Made by a program: the position numbers and the translations under genes
Shown here: piece after piece, positions 51,814 through 61,319 of the stretch
How positions within the stretch are numbered: position 1 is the first letter of the stretch
Layout of the letters: each line of letters starts with the position of its first letter
Notes under the pieces: model-generated
Database searches by the model: none
Told to the model about the DNA's origin: nothing
The model's input: only the letters and a program-made list of their open reading frames with translations
Source of the DNA: Gammaproteobacteria bacterium
GTDB taxonomy: Bacteria > Pseudomonadota > Gammaproteobacteria > Pseudomonadales > Azotimanducaceae
NCBI GenBank assembly: GCA_009839505.1
Contig: VXPO01000178.1
Span: forward strand, 32,418 to 96,417
DNA length: 64,000 bases
Direction: 5' to 3'

Positions 51814-53670
51814 ATGCTCGACACCGCCCGCCAAGTACTTCAGGACGTCTTCGGTTTTTCGACGTTCCGGCCGGGCCAGGAAGCGGTGATCGAAGCCGTC
51901 CTCGCCGGGCGCGACGGCCTGGTACTCATGCCTACGGGTGGCGGCAAGTCGGTGTGCTACCAGATTCCGGCCATGGTGCTTCCCGGCACCGGTATCGTGG
52001 TCTCGCCGCTGATCGCCCTGATGCAGGACCAGGTGGCAGCGCTTCGCGAAGCAGGGGTGGCCGCGGCGTTCCTCAACTCGACCCTGCCCTGGTTCGAGCA
52101 GACGGAGATCGCCAACGCCTTCAGCCGCGGTACCTTGGACCTGCTCTATCTCGCCCCGGAGCGGCTTCTCCAGGAGGACACCCTGACCCTGCTTGGGACT
52201 TCCCCGGTGAACCTGTTCGCCATCGACGAGGCGCACTGCGTCTCCCAGTGGGGACACGACTTCCGCCAGGACTACCTGGGCCTCGGCGTGCTCGCGGAGC
52301 GGTTTCCGGGTATTCCCAGGTTGGCCCTCACCGCCACCGCCGACGCCCGCACCCGGGCGGAGATCGTCGGTCGTCTGAAGCTCGACAAGCCCGCCCGTTT
52401 CGTCAGTGGGTTCGACCGTCCGAACATTCGCTACTCCGTGCGTGTCAAGGCGAACGCGAACACGCAATTGCTGGATTTTGTGAATGACCACCAGGGCGAG
52501 CCCGGCATCGTCTACTGCCTGTCACGCAGGAAGGTGGAGGCGACCGCGGAACTCCTGCGCGACCACGGCCACGACGCCCTGCCTTACCACGCGGGCCTGC
52601 CCGGAGCGATGCGAACCCGGCACCAGGCGCGCTTTCTGCGCGAGGACGGCGTGGTGATCGTCGCGACGATCGCCTTCGGCATGGGGATCGACAAGCCGGA
52701 CGTGCGCTTCGTCGCCCACGTGGACCTGCCGAAGAGCGTCGAGGCCTACTACCAGGAGACGGGCCGCGCGGGACGCGACGGCGAGCCCGCCGAGGCGTGG
52801 ATGATCTACGGACTCCAGGACGTGGTCCGCCTGCGACAGATGGTGGACGAGTCCGAGGCCGACGAGACGCACAAGCGGGTGGAGCGTGCCAAGCTCGACG
52901 CTCTGCTCGGCTGGTGCGAAGTCACCACCTGCCGACGCGCCTCGCTGCTGCGGTATTTCGGCGACGAGCCGCCGTCGGCGTGCGGCAACTGCGACGTCTG
53001 TCTCGCTCCGCCGAAGACCTGGGACGGCACCGTCGCGGCACAGAAGCTGATGTCGTGCATCGTGCGTACCGGCCAACGCTTCGGCGCGGGGCACGTGATC
53101 GACGTGCTCCGCGGCAAGGACACGGCCAAGGTCCAACAGCATCGGCATGCCCGGCTGTCGACCTTCGGGATCGGCGAGGACATGAGCGACGTCGCGTGGC
53201 GTTCCGTTCTCCGCCAGTTAGTCGGCCGCGGCTACGTCCGTGCCGACCCGACCCGTTTCAATGCCCTGACGCTGACGCCATCGTCGCGTCCGTTGCTGCG
53301 AGGCGAGACGACGCTGACGCTGCGCGAGGAGACCAGGATCGCCAAGCGCGCTCGCTCGCCAGCGAAGACGCGGGTGGCGGACTTCGCGATCGCTCCCGGC
53401 GACGAAGCCCTGTGGCAAGCCCTGCGCGAAGCACGGCGATCCTTGGCCGAGCAGGCTGGCGTGCCTCCCTACGTTGTGTTCCACGACGCCACGCTCAAGG
53501 AGTTTGTGCGCGTGCGGCCAGAGTCCCCGGACGCCATGCTCGGCGTCCACGGCGTCGGCCAAGCGAAGCTCGACCGCTACGGGGAAGTGTTCCTCTCGGT
53601 CATCGCGGTTCACCCGCCTTCCGCTGCGGAGCCTCAGGAGGCACCAGCCACAACCGCATCAGGTTCTTGA
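51814..53670 (+). CDS. recQ: ATP-dependent DNA helicase RecQ
   Basis: A 618-residue RecQ. Walker A TGGGKS at residues 41-46, the DEAH box in [33 protein letters not shown] for helicase motif VI, and the RQC zinc ligands in [13 protein letters not shown] then CGNCDVC. A winged-helix domain and C-terminal HRDC domain ([28 protein letters not shown]) follow. It unwinds DNA in recombination and fork repair. Its last 71 bases overlap the convergent antitoxin-like gene, which is encoded in the opposite strand. Confidence 0.95.
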   Translation: MLDTARQVLQDVFGFSTFRPGQEAVIEAVLAGRDGLVLMPTGGGKSVCYQIPAMVLPGTGIVVSPLIALMQDQVAALREAGVAAAFLNSTLPWFEQTEIANAFSRGTLDLLYLAPERLLQEDTLTLLGTSPVNLFAIDEAHCVSQWGHDFRQDYLGLGVLAERFPGIPRLALTATADARTRAEIVGRLKLDKPARFVSGFDRPNIRYSVRVKANANTQLLDFVNDHQGEPGIVYCLSRRKVEATAELLRDHGHDALPYHAGLPGAMRTRHQARFLREDGVVIVATIAFGMGIDKPDVRFVAHVDLPKSVEAYYQETGRAGRDGEPAEAWMIYGLQDVVRLRQMVDESEADETHKRVERAKLDALLGWCEVTTCRRASLLRYFGDEPPSACGNCDVCLAPPKTWDGTVAAQKLMSCIVRTGQRFGAGHVIDVLRGKDTAKVQQHRHARLSTFGIGEDMSDVAWRSVLRQLVGRGYVRADPTRFNALTLTPSSRPLLRGETTLTLREETRIAKRARSPAKTRVADFAIAPGDEALWQALREARRSLAEQAGVPPYVVFHDATLKEFVRVRPESPDAMLGVHGVGQAKLDRYGEVFLSVIAVHPPSAAEPQEAPATTASGS

Positions 53671-53902
53671 TCTGCGTCTGGTAGGGGATTCCGCGCAACC
53701 GCGCCTGGGTCTTGAACGCCGCGAGCAGCGCTTCCGGCACCTTGAGACTGATCAACCGGGAGCGCGAGTTGGCGGTGCCGTGGATTCGCTTGAAGTTCTC
53801 CAGGAAGCGGGCGATGTCGTCCGGGGACAACTCCCGGCAGCGTTGGAGATACTCGTCCGAGAAGTGCTGTACCGGGCGCGAATGCCTGTTCTCGCGGCTC
53901 AC
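53600..53902 (-). CDS. CopG/BrnA-type antitoxin-like protein
   Basis: A 100-residue protein. Pattern: [30 protein letters not shown], then [39 protein letters not shown], a ribbon-helix-helix-like C-terminal part found in small antitoxins. It starts with GTG at 53902, sharing GTGA with the stop of the nucleotidyltransferase gene, so the two are co-translated. The order (enzyme first, antitoxin-like second) is that of many modules where the second gene is the antidote. The 3' end overlaps recQ on the other strand. Confidence 0.7.
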   Translation of the reverse strand: MSRENRHSRPVQHFSDEYLQRCRELSPDDIARFLENFKRIHGTANSRSRLISLKVPEALLAAFKTQARLRGIPYQTQIKNLMRLWLVPPEAPQRKAGEPR

Positions 53903-54363
53903 CTCAGACGCTCCAGCGCGTGGATGTCCTCGATGTCCTGGGGGCGGCCGCTCGCCCGCTTCATGGCGATGAGTTCCTCGATCGCTAGGACGACCACAGC
54001 AGTAGACGCGAGTTCGAAGCGCTTGGTCCGTTTGCCGGTGAGGTCGTAGGTGATGACGATGTCCACCTGCTCGAGCGGGTCGTCGGGATTGTGGAAGTTC
54101 CACGCGACGAGGTTGCGGTTGCTGACGTACTCGTCGCGGAACGCATGAACATCCGCGGCGGTGATCGGTAGGCGCGATACCAGGCCGATGCCGTTCAACG
54201 CGGCTTCGGCGCGGACGAGGGTTTCCTTGGTCCAGCGCAGGACGAGATCGATATCAAAGGTGCCCCTTACCGCCCCGTGGAGCGCCACCGCATGTCCGCC
54301 GACGACGGCGTAGGGCACGTCGGCACCATGCAGGGCGGCGCATATCCGTTCCAACGAGGTCAC
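53899..54363 (-). CDS. nucleotidyltransferase (AbiEii/MNT-like toxin candidate)
   Basis: A 154-residue protein with the DNA polymerase beta-like nucleotidyltransferase signature: VVGGHAVALHG at residues 20-30 and the metal-binding DID in RGTFDIDLVLRW at 37-39. Related small nucleotidyltransferases act in toxin-antitoxin or abortive-infection modules by adding nucleotides to tRNA or protein. Start GTG 54363 abuts a 30-base palindrome, with TATATT seven bases upstream, so a leaderless transcript is possible. Downstream it overlaps the antitoxin-like gene. Confidence 0.7.
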   Translation of the reverse strand: MTSLERICAALHGADVPYAVVGGHAVALHGAVRGTFDIDLVLRWTKETLVRAEAALNGIGLVSRLPITAADVHAFRDEYVSNRNLVAWNFHNPDDPLEQVDIVITYDLTGKRTKRFELASTAVVVLAIEELIAMKRASGRPQDIEDIHALERLR

Positions 54364-54393
54364 AACTGGGAATATACCGGTATATATCCAGTT
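54364..54393. promoter_or_regulatory. 30-bp palindrome before the nucleotidyltransferase gene
   Basis: A 30-base inverted repeat centred between 54378 and 54379, with arms AACTGGGAATATACC and GGTATATATCCAGTT that agree at 13 of 15 positions; the inner 14 bases ATATACCGGTATAT are perfect. It directly precedes the GTG start of the nucleotidyltransferase and lies 66 bases upstream of the BVMO ATG. It is very likely an operator, probably for autoregulation of the toxin-antitoxin-like pair. Confidence 0.65.
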
Positions 54394-54458
54394 GGGGGGA
54401 ACGGGAACGACCCTGGTTTGCCCATGTAGAATCTCCGGTTCGTTCGCAGGTAGGCGCA

Positions 54459-56060
54459 ATGTCCGTCGACGATACTGGCTACGACGCGGTGGTGGTGGGT
54501 GCCGGTTTCGCCGGCCTCTACATGCTCTACCGGCTCCGCCAAGCGGGCTTTCGGACCCGCGTCTTCGAGGCCGGTTCCGGGGTCGGCGGCACCTGGTACT
54601 GGAACCGCTATCCCGGCGCCCGTTGCGACGTCGAGAGCATGGAGTACTCCTACAGCTTCTGCGACGAGCTGCAGCAGGAGTGGGAATGGACCGAGCGCTA
54701 CGCCGGACAACCCGAGATCCTCCGCTACGTGAACCATGTCGCCGACCGGTTCGATCTCCGTCGGGACATCACCTTCGACACCCGGGTTGTGCGCGCGACC
54801 TTCGACGAGGACGCGAGTCGCTGGCAGGTGGAGACCGACACCGGCTTGGTCGTCGACGCAGCGTTCGTGATCATGGCCACGGGATGCCTGTCGTCGGCGA
54901 ATCTTCCCGAGTTCGATGGCCGGGACGACTTCCAAGGTGAGACCTACCACACCGGCCGCTGGCCGCACGAAGGCGTGGACTTCGCCGGTAAACGCGTGGG
55001 CATCATCGGCACTGGCTCCTCGGCGATCCAGGCGATCCCCATCATCGCCGCCGAAGCGGGGCATCTCACCGTCTTCCAGCGCACGCCCAACTACTCCATC
55101 CCGGCCCGCAACGCGCCGATCGATCCCGACTACGTGCGCGAGATCAAGGCCGAGTACTCGGCGTTTCGCGCCCGCAACTACCGGATGCAGGCCGGATTCG
55201 GCTCGAAGATCCCGCACAACGACGCACCGGCGTCGAGCGATGACCCGGCTTCCCGGGAGTCCAACTACGCGGTCCGCTGGGAACGCGGGGGCTTCGGCTA
55301 CCTGAGTGCCTACAACGATCTGCTGCGCGACCGCGACGCCAACGAGACCGCGGCGGAGTTCGTCCGGCAGCGGATCCGCGGCATCGTCGACGATCCGGAT
55401 ATCGCCGAACGCCTGTGTCCCGACAACGTCATCGGCTGCAAGCGGCCGTGTCTCGACACCGGCTACTTCGAGACCTACAACCGGGCCAATGTGGAACTCG
55501 TGGATGCCCGGGACGCTCCCATCGAGCGGATTACGCCGAATGGCGTCGTCGCGGGAGGACGGGAGTACGTTCTCGACTGCATCGTCTTCGCCACCGGCTT
55601 CGACGCCATGACGGGCGCTGTGCTCGGTGTCGACTTTCGCGGGCGCGACGGCATGACGCTGGCCGACAAGTGGCACGCGGGACCGCGTACGTACTTGGGT
55701 TTGGGCACGGTCGGGTTCCCGAACCTGTTCCTCATAACCGGCCCCGGCAGCCCGTCGGTGCTGACCAACATGATCGTCTCCATCGAGCAGCACGCGGAGT
55801 GGATCTCCGATTGCCTCGAATACCTTCGCGCCGAGGGGCTTGACAGCATCGAAGCCACGCCCGAGGCGGAGGATGCCTGGGTGGAGCATGTCAACCTGGT
55901 CGCCGGGCTCACCCTGTATCCGACCTGCAACTCGTGGTATCTCGGCAAGAACATCCCGGGCAAACCCCAGGTCTTCATGCCCCTCGTCGGCTTCCCGCCC
56001 TACGCGGAGAAGTGCGCGACCGCCGCCGCGAACGGCTACGAAGGGTTCGATCTCGCGTAG
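54459..56060 (+). CDS. Baeyer-Villiger-type flavin monooxygenase
   Basis: A 533-residue type I BVMO. FAD-binding GAGFAG (residues 14-19), the BVMO fingerprint FQGETYHTGRWP at 158-169, and the NADPH-binding GTGSSAIQ motif at about 186. The N-terminal YPGARCDVESMEYSYSF segment is typical of cyclohexanone monooxygenase-like enzymes. It inserts oxygen next to a ketone, giving esters or lactones. Its stop codon is provided by the left arm of a long palindromic repeat (56056-56081). Confidence 0.92.
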   Translation: MSVDDTGYDAVVVGAGFAGLYMLYRLRQAGFRTRVFEAGSGVGGTWYWNRYPGARCDVESMEYSYSFCDELQQEWEWTERYAGQPEILRYVNHVADRFDLRRDITFDTRVVRATFDEDASRWQVETDTGLVVDAAFVIMATGCLSSANLPEFDGRDDFQGETYHTGRWPHEGVDFAGKRVGIIGTGSSAIQAIPIIAAEAGHLTVFQRTPNYSIPARNAPIDPDYVREIKAEYSAFRARNYRMQAGFGSKIPHNDAPASSDDPASRESNYAVRWERGGFGYLSAYNDLLRDRDANETAAEFVRQRIRGIVDDPDIAERLCPDNVIGCKRPCLDTGYFETYNRANVELVDARDAPIERITPNGVVAGGREYVLDCIVFATGFDAMTGAVLGVDFRGRDGMTLADKWHAGPRTYLGLGTVGFPNLFLITGPGSPSVLTNMIVSIEQHAEWISDCLEYLRAEGLDSIEATPEAEDAWVEHVNLVAGLTLYPTCNSWYLGKNIPGKPQVFMPLVGFPPYAEKCATAAANGYEGFDLA

Positions 56061-56143
56061 GGGCGACGCTTGTCGTCGCCCTTGTTTGTCGCCCGCACGG
56101 ACTTCGATCGCCAAGACGGGCGACCACAAGGGTCGCCCCTACG
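56056..56143. repeat. long palindromic intergenic repeat, copy 2
   Basis: A 26-base left arm (56056-56081, CGTAGGGGCGACGCTTGT core) and a 26-base right arm (56118-56143) that are reverse complements with two mismatches. Same core as copy 1 at 21068-21157. The TAG of the left arm is the BVMO stop, and the TAG of the right arm on the other strand is the soxG stop. The element is thus placed between two convergent genes and supplies both stop codons. Confidence 0.8.
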
Positions 56144-56668
56144 GGACGTTTGCGAACCCGTACTCGCGCCCCGCGTCCGCGATCCAGCCGCGCAGATAGT
56201 CGGCGTAGCTTCGGCGGAAAACGACGTCGAACGAAGCATCGGCGTTGGCCGCGACCAAGGCTGCGGCCTTCGCGAAGTTGGTCTGCACGCATCGTCCGGG
56301 GGGGAAGTTCCGCGGATGGAAGTCGTAGGGACTGGATTTCTGCAGCACCTTGCCGGCTTGTTCGCCCGAGAGGTTGACGGCGATCTGCGCGCCGCTCACG
56401 TCGACGATGGAGCAGCTACCGAACAGCGCCCCGCGCAGGGGTGTCTCGAGCTCCGTGCCGGGTTCCGCGGTCAACAGCCATTCGTCGGGGCCGAGCCAGA
56501 AGACACGTCGATCGCCGGCTTCTTGCCAGGTGCAGGGCTCGACCGGCGGTGAGATGCCGACGACGGCTCGACGGCGTCCCGAAATCGCTGGTCGTCGCCG
56601 TCGCCACGCAGATTCCACCAGCCTTGCGGCGGGCTCTCGCGCATCACGACGCCGGCGTCGTCAGACAT
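56139..56668 (-). pseudogene. soxG: sarcosine oxidase gamma subunit, frameshifted
   Basis: Two frames together make a normal SoxG. From ATG 56668 frame A reads MSDDAGVVMRESPPQGWWNL, then RGDGDDQRFRDAVE, the usual start. Near 56565-56569 the homology moves to frame B, which continues AVVGISPPVEPCTWQEAGDRRVFW, then GPDEWLL and the C-terminal PYDFHPRNFPPGRCVQTNFA and RRSYADYLRGW. Adding one G (GAGGCC for GAGCC) would join them. SoxG is the small subunit of heterotetrameric sarcosine oxidase. The ATG overlaps the end of soxA by eight bases. Either a true mutation or a sequencing error. Confidence 0.75.
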
Positions 56669-59600
56669 TCTGGCGTTCTCCGTCGGGATCGTAGAAAACG
56701 GGCGAGACGATCTTCACGGAGACCGTCCGGCCGTCGGTCAGCGGGCAGTAGAGGGTGTCGCCCAGCCGGTTGGCGCCGCCCTTCACCATCGCCAGCGCGA
56801 TGGAGCGCCCGAGGCGCGCGCTGTAGTAGCTGGACGTGACATGGCCCTGCATGGGCACCGGTGGCTCGGACTCCGGCTTGTCGACTAATTGGCCGCCTTC
56901 GGGAAGCACGGTTGCCGCGTCGGTGGTGGCGAGACCGACCAATTGCAGGCGGTCGTCGCGTCGATGGTCCGACACGTCCAGCGAGCGGTCGCCGAGGAAG
57001 CCGAACGGCTTGTTGCGGCGCACCGCCCAGTCCATGCCGGCGTCGTGGGGCGTCGTCGTGGTGTCGCTGTCCTGGCCGACGATGATGAAGCCCTTTTCGG
57101 CCCGCAGTACGTGCATGGCTTCCGTTCCGTAGGGCGTGATGCCGAATTCAGCACCGGCCTCGACGATGGCGTCCCACACCTGCCGGCCGTGTTGCGCCGA
57201 GACGTTGACCTCGAAGGACAACTCGCCGCTGAAGCTGATGCGGAACACGCGGGCGGCGATACCGGAGACGTGACCCTCGCGTACATCCATGAAGCGGAAG
57301 GCGTCTGGCGACAGGTCGATGTCGTCGCAGAGCCGGCCGAGAACCGCGCGCGACTTGGGGCCGACGATGGCTGTAGTGGCCCACTGATCGGTCACCGACG
57401 TCAGGTAGACGTCGAGTTCCGGCCACTCGGTCTGATGCCACCGTTCGAGCCAGGCGAAGACCGCCTCGGCGTTGCCGGTCGTGGTATGCATGAGGTAGCG
57501 GTTGTCGGCGAGCCGGGCGGTCACCCCATCGTCGAAGATCGTGCCGTCTTCGCGGAGCATCAGACCGTATCGGCAACGGCCCACGGCAAGCTTGCGGAAG
57601 CCGATGGTGTATACGCGATCGAGGAACTCCGCCGCGTCGACGCCTTGGATGTCGATCTTGCCGAGCGTGGAGGCGTCGAGGACGGCGACGGCATCGCGAG
57701 CGGCGAGGCATTCGCGATTCACGGCGTCCTGCATGGTTTCTCCGGGACGGGGGTAGTACCAGGGACGCTTCCACCGGCCGACGTCTTCCCACAGCGCGCC
57801 GTTCGATTCGTGCCATGCGTGCATGGGCGTATGACGTTCGGGATCGTGGAACTCGCCCACGTCCCGGCCCGCGATGGCACCGAAGGTCACCGGGGTGTAC
57901 GCGGGGCGGAACATGGTCGTGCCGGTTGTGGCGACGTCCTGGCCGAGCGCGTCGGCGAGGATGGCCACGCCGTTGACGTTGCCGAGCTTGCCTTGATCGG
58001 TGCCGAAGCCTAGGGCCGTGTAGCGCTTTACGTGCTCGACGGACTCGTAGCCTTCGCGTGCGGCCAGCTCGATGTCCGCCGCGGTCACATCGAGTTGGAA
58101 GTCCACGAACTGTTTCGGCGCCCGGCTCACGGGCTTGGTGTGCGGTACCAGGAAGAGCGGGCGCGACGGTGTCGCGGGGGTCTCGTCGATCTCCGGAGCG
58201 GTGAATGTCGTTCGACCGCTGCCGAATCCGGCACGGGACGCCGCCGTCGCACCGGCGAGTGCCCCCTGCTCGAGGCAGTCGCGCAGTGAATCCGATCCCG
58301 CGACCGCCCCGGCACAGATGGCCCCGTCGCCCACGTCGCCGGGAAGGAAGGCGGCCGCGGCCTCGTTCCACCGCGGCCTGGTCCCGGTCTGCGAACTCAG
58401 ATGCAGGGTCGGGCTCCAGCCGGCGGAACAAGCGATTACATCGCAGTCCAGGCGCCTCGTGGTCGGTGAGTCCGTGCCGGGATCGAGTGGCGCGATCACG
58501 GCGCCGGTCACGTGTCGTTTGCCCGAGGCCTCGACCACTGCATGGCCCGCAATGACCTCTATACCCGCGTCCCGGGCGGCATCGACCAGACCGCCGTGCG
58601 GCTCATCCCGGCAGTCGACCACGGCGGCGACGGCGCGACCGGCACGATGCCAGTCGAGAGCTGTGCGATAGGCATGGTCGTTGGCGGTGCACAGCAAGAG
58701 CTTGTGGCCGACGGCCACGGCGTAGCGATTCAGGTAGCTCGCGACGGACGATGCCAGCAGAACGCCGGGTCGGTCGTTGTTGGCGAATACCAGGGGACGC
58801 TCGATGGCGCCCGTGGCCAGCACCACCTGTCGGGCGCGGACCCGGTGCAGGCGCTGACGGGTGCGATTCGGGTTAACCAGCCCGAGATGGTCCGTGCGGC
58901 GCTCGAGAATGGTGAGGAAGTTGTGGTCGTAGTAGCCGGCGACCGTGCTCCGCGGCAGCAGGTCGACGTCCGCGCAGGCGGCCAGTTCGGCGACGGCGTC
59001 CGCGACCCAGTTCGATGCGTCCTGTCCGGCGATGTTGAACGAGCCGTCGAGAAGACTGCCGCCGAATTCCGCCTGCTCGTCGGCGATGAGAATCCTTGCT
59101 CCGGAGCGGGCGGCTTCGAGTGCGGCGGCAAGTCCGGCTGGCCCGGCGCCCACGACGAGCACGTCGCAATGTCGGTTGAACCTGTCGTAGGTGTCGGGAT
59201 CGTCGCCTGCGGGTACGTGGCCTAAACCGGTCGCACGTCGCAGAATGTGCTCGGAGGCCGTCCACAACGCCGTAGGCCCCGCGATGCCGGCGGTCCAGCG
59301 CTGGGGCGCCCCCATGAAGGTCTTGTAGTAGAAGCCGGCGGGCATGAACCGTCCGAGGCGACCGACCAGGCGCTGGGCCATGGATCGACTGCACGCCTCG
59401 GCGTCGAGGCCGTCGTACAGCTCGACCTGGGTGGCGCGCAGGTTCGGCACGCTCGCACCGCCCCGGCCGAGCTGCACGATGGCGTTGGGTTCCTCCGCCC
59501 CGTGACCGACCACGCCTCGTGGTCTGCCGTACTTGAAGCTCGTGGCCACGGTGGTCACGCCGTTCGCGAGAAGCGCCGAAGCGAGGGTATCCCCGGCGAA

Positions 59601-59693
59601 GCCGTGCATGGATCGTCCGTCGAAGGAGAACGCTAGGGGCTTTGCGCGGTCGATGCGCCCTCCGGTCGGCAGACGTCGAGACTGCGTCGTCAC
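56661..59693 (-). CDS. soxA: sarcosine oxidase alpha subunit
   Basis: A 1010-residue flavoprotein subunit. N-terminal region: LAFSFDGRSMHGFAGDTLASALL (2Fe-2S ferredoxin-like fold), then VLVVGAGPAGLAAALEAARSG (NAD/FAD binding) and a C-terminal aminomethyltransferase (GcvT)-like domain. The last domain transfers the one-carbon unit to tetrahydrofolate. It starts with GTG at 59693, overlapping the soxD stop (GTGA). Expected to work with SoxB, D and G in oxidising sarcosine to glycine with 5,10-methylene-THF. Confidence 0.93.
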   Translation of the reverse strand: MTTQSRRLPTGGRIDRAKPLAFSFDGRSMHGFAGDTLASALLANGVTTVATSFKYGRPRGVVGHGAEEPNAIVQLGRGGASVPNLRATQVELYDGLDAEACSRSMAQRLVGRLGRFMPAGFYYKTFMGAPQRWTAGIAGPTALWTASEHILRRATGLGHVPAGDDPDTYDRFNRHCDVLVVGAGPAGLAAALEAARSGARILIADEQAEFGGSLLDGSFNIAGQDASNWVADAVAELAACADVDLLPRSTVAGYYDHNFLTILERRTDHLGLVNPNRTRQRLHRVRARQVVLATGAIERPLVFANNDRPGVLLASSVASYLNRYAVAVGHKLLLCTANDHAYRTALDWHRAGRAVAAVVDCRDEPHGGLVDAARDAGIEVIAGHAVVEASGKRHVTGAVIAPLDPGTDSPTTRRLDCDVIACSAGWSPTLHLSSQTGTRPRWNEAAAAFLPGDVGDGAICAGAVAGSDSLRDCLEQGALAGATAASRAGFGSGRTTFTAPEIDETPATPSRPLFLVPHTKPVSRAPKQFVDFQLDVTAADIELAAREGYESVEHVKRYTALGFGTDQGKLGNVNGVAILADALGQDVATTGTTMFRPAYTPVTFGAIAGRDVGEFHDPERHTPMHAWHESNGALWEDVGRWKRPWYYPRPGETMQDAVNRECLAARDAVAVLDASTLGKIDIQGVDAAEFLDRVYTIGFRKLAVGRCRYGLMLREDGTIFDDGVTARLADNRYLMHTTTGNAEAVFAWLERWHQTEWPELDVYLTSVTDQWATTAIVGPKSRAVLGRLCDDIDLSPDAFRFMDVREGHVSGIAARVFRISFSGELSFEVNVSAQHGRQVWDAIVEAGAEFGITPYGTEAMHVLRAEKGFIIVGQDSDTTTTPHDAGMDWAVRRNKPFGFLGDRSLDVSDHRRDDRLQLVGLATTDAATVLPEGGQLVDKPESEPPVPMQGHVTSSYYSARLGRSIALAMVKGGANRLGDTLYCPLTDGRTVSVKIVSPVFYDPDGERQNV

Positions 59694-59986
59694 GATTCGT
59701 TCCCGCCGGGCGGTTGGGGCAGGGGAGCACCGATCGTGTACACGGCGAGAATCTCGTAGCTCACCGTGTCGCGCAGCACATTGAAGTACCGTCGGCAACC
59801 AGCGGTGTGAACCCACAACTCGCGATGGGGACCGCGCGGATTGGTGCGCATGTAGAGGTAGTCGCCCCACTCGGAGTCCGACAGGTCGCCGGGACTCTCC
59901 GGGCGGTCGATGTGGGCCTCGCCGACGCACGAGAATTCCTCCTCGCTACGGTCCTCGCGGCAGTAAGGGCAGCGGATCAGCAGCAC
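59690..59986 (-). CDS. soxD: sarcosine oxidase delta subunit
   Basis: A 98-residue zinc-binding subunit. The N terminus LLIRCPYCREDRSEEEFSC supplies the cysteines and the core WVHTAGCRRYFNVLRDTVSYEI is diagnostic of SoxD. It sits between soxB and soxA as in other sox operons, and overlaps soxA by four bases. An 82-base gap separates it from soxB, containing no clear gene. Confidence 0.9.
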   Translation of the reverse strand: MLLIRCPYCREDRSEEEFSCVGEAHIDRPESPGDLSDSEWGDYLYMRTNPRGPHRELWVHTAGCRRYFNVLRDTVSYEILAVYTIGAPLPQPPGGNES

Positions 59987-60068
59987 GGTGCGTGAACCTC
60001 AGCGGGAACTGACACGGCGGTGAGGAATCGGCATTGGCTGGAGTGACACACGATCGCGGACGGCGCAG

Positions 60069-61319
60069 TCAGTGTGCGACCCCGGCGGCCCCGTGCTCAT
60101 CCACCAGGGCCCCGGTGGCGAAGCGCTCGAGGGCGAAAGGAGCGGCAAGAGGATGGGGTCTTTCGTTGGCCAGCGTGTCGGCGAACACGTAGCCCGAGCC
60201 GGGCGTCGCCTTGAAGCCGCCCGTTCCCCAGCCGCAGTTGAAGTAGAGACCCTCCACCGGGGTCTGGCCGATGATGGGGCAGGCGTCCGGGCAGATGTCG
60301 ACGATGCCACCCCAATGCCGGTTCATGCGGACACGGCTGAACGACGGGAACAGCTCGCACACGGCCTGCAGGGTGTGCTCGATGGTCGAGAACGAGCCGC
60401 GTTGTCCGTAGCCGTTGTACATGTCGGCGCCGGCGCCGATCACCAGGTCCCCCTTGTCCGCCTGGCTGATGTAGCAGTGCACGGCGTTCGACATCACGAC
60501 CGTGTCTAGGCAGGGCTTCAGCGGTTCCGAGACGAGCGCCTGGAGAGGTCGGGACTCGATTGGAAGTCGCAGCCCCGCCATCGCCGCGAGCACGCCCGAG
60601 TGGCCGGCCGCGACGCAGGCCACCTTGCGTGCCGCGATGAATCCCCGGGAGGTTTCGACGCCCTCGGCGCTGCCGTTGCGAACGCGTATGCCGGTGACCT
60701 CCGTCTGTTGCAGCAGGTCCACCCCCTGGCTGTCTGCCGCCCTAGCGTAGCCCCAGGCCACGGCGTCGTGCCTGGCGACACCGCCGCTTGGCTGCCAGGA
60801 GGCGCCGAGCACGGGATAGCGCGCATCGGGAGAACAGTTCAAGAGCGGCACGCGCTCTTCGACGCCGGCCGTGTCCAGCATCTGCCCGTCGATTCCGTTC
60901 AGGCGGTTGGCGTTCACCCGTCGCTCGATTTCGCGCAAGTCGTGCAGCGTATGCCCCAGGTTCATGACCCCGCGCGGAGAGAACATCACGTTGAAGTTGA
61001 GATCCTGGCTCAAGCCGGGCCACATCTTGAGCGCGAAGTCGTACAGGTGGGCCGCTTCGTCGCGCAGATAGTTGGAGCGGACGATGGTCGTGTTGCGACC
61101 CGTATTGCCGCCGCCCAGGTAGCCCTTTTCGATCACCGCGACGTCCCGGACGCCATGCACCTTGGCGAGGTAGTACGCGGTGGCGAGCCCATGGCCGCCG
61201 CCGCCGACGATTACCGTGTCGTAGCTCTTCTTGGGTGCTGGGTCGCGCCACGCCCGTTGCCACGTTTCGTGATGGCGGCGACCGTGCTTGACGAGTGAGA
61301 ACAGGGAGTACTTTTCCAC
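60069..61319 (-). CDS. soxB: sarcosine oxidase beta subunit
   Basis: A 416-residue flavoprotein of the DAO family. FAD-binding GGGGHGLATAYYLA at residues 39-52 and the covalent-FMN region near GRNTTIVRSNYL. C-terminal NCGWGTGGFKATPGSG is typical. First gene of soxBDAG on the minus strand. SoxB carries the sarcosine-oxidising site. The 318-base region upstream was searched for a glycine riboswitch; none was seen. Confidence 0.93.
   Translation of the reverse strand: MEKYSLFSLVKHGRRHHETWQRAWRDPAPKKSYDTVIVGGGGHGLATAYYLAKVHGVRDVAVIEKGYLGGGNTGRNTTIVRSNYLRDEAAHLYDFALKMWPGLSQDLNFNVMFSPRGVMNLGHTLHDLREIERRVNANRLNGIDGQMLDTAGVEERVPLLNCSPDARYPVLGASWQPSGGVARHDAVAWGYARAADSQGVDLLQQTEVTGIRVRNGSAEGVETSRGFIAARKVACVAAGHSGVLAAMAGLRLPIESRPLQALVSEPLKPCLDTVVMSNAVHCYISQADKGDLVIGAGADMYNGYGQRGSFSTIEHTLQAVCELFPSFSRVRMNRHWGGIVDICPDACPIIGQTPVEGLYFNCGWGTGGFKATPGSGYVFADTLANERPHPLAAPFALERFATGALVDEHGAAGVAH

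Noticed and set aside
54360..56129. A 589-codon minus-strand frame opposite the BVMO gene.
   Set aside because: Composition of an antisense shadow; BVMO motifs on the plus strand are clear.
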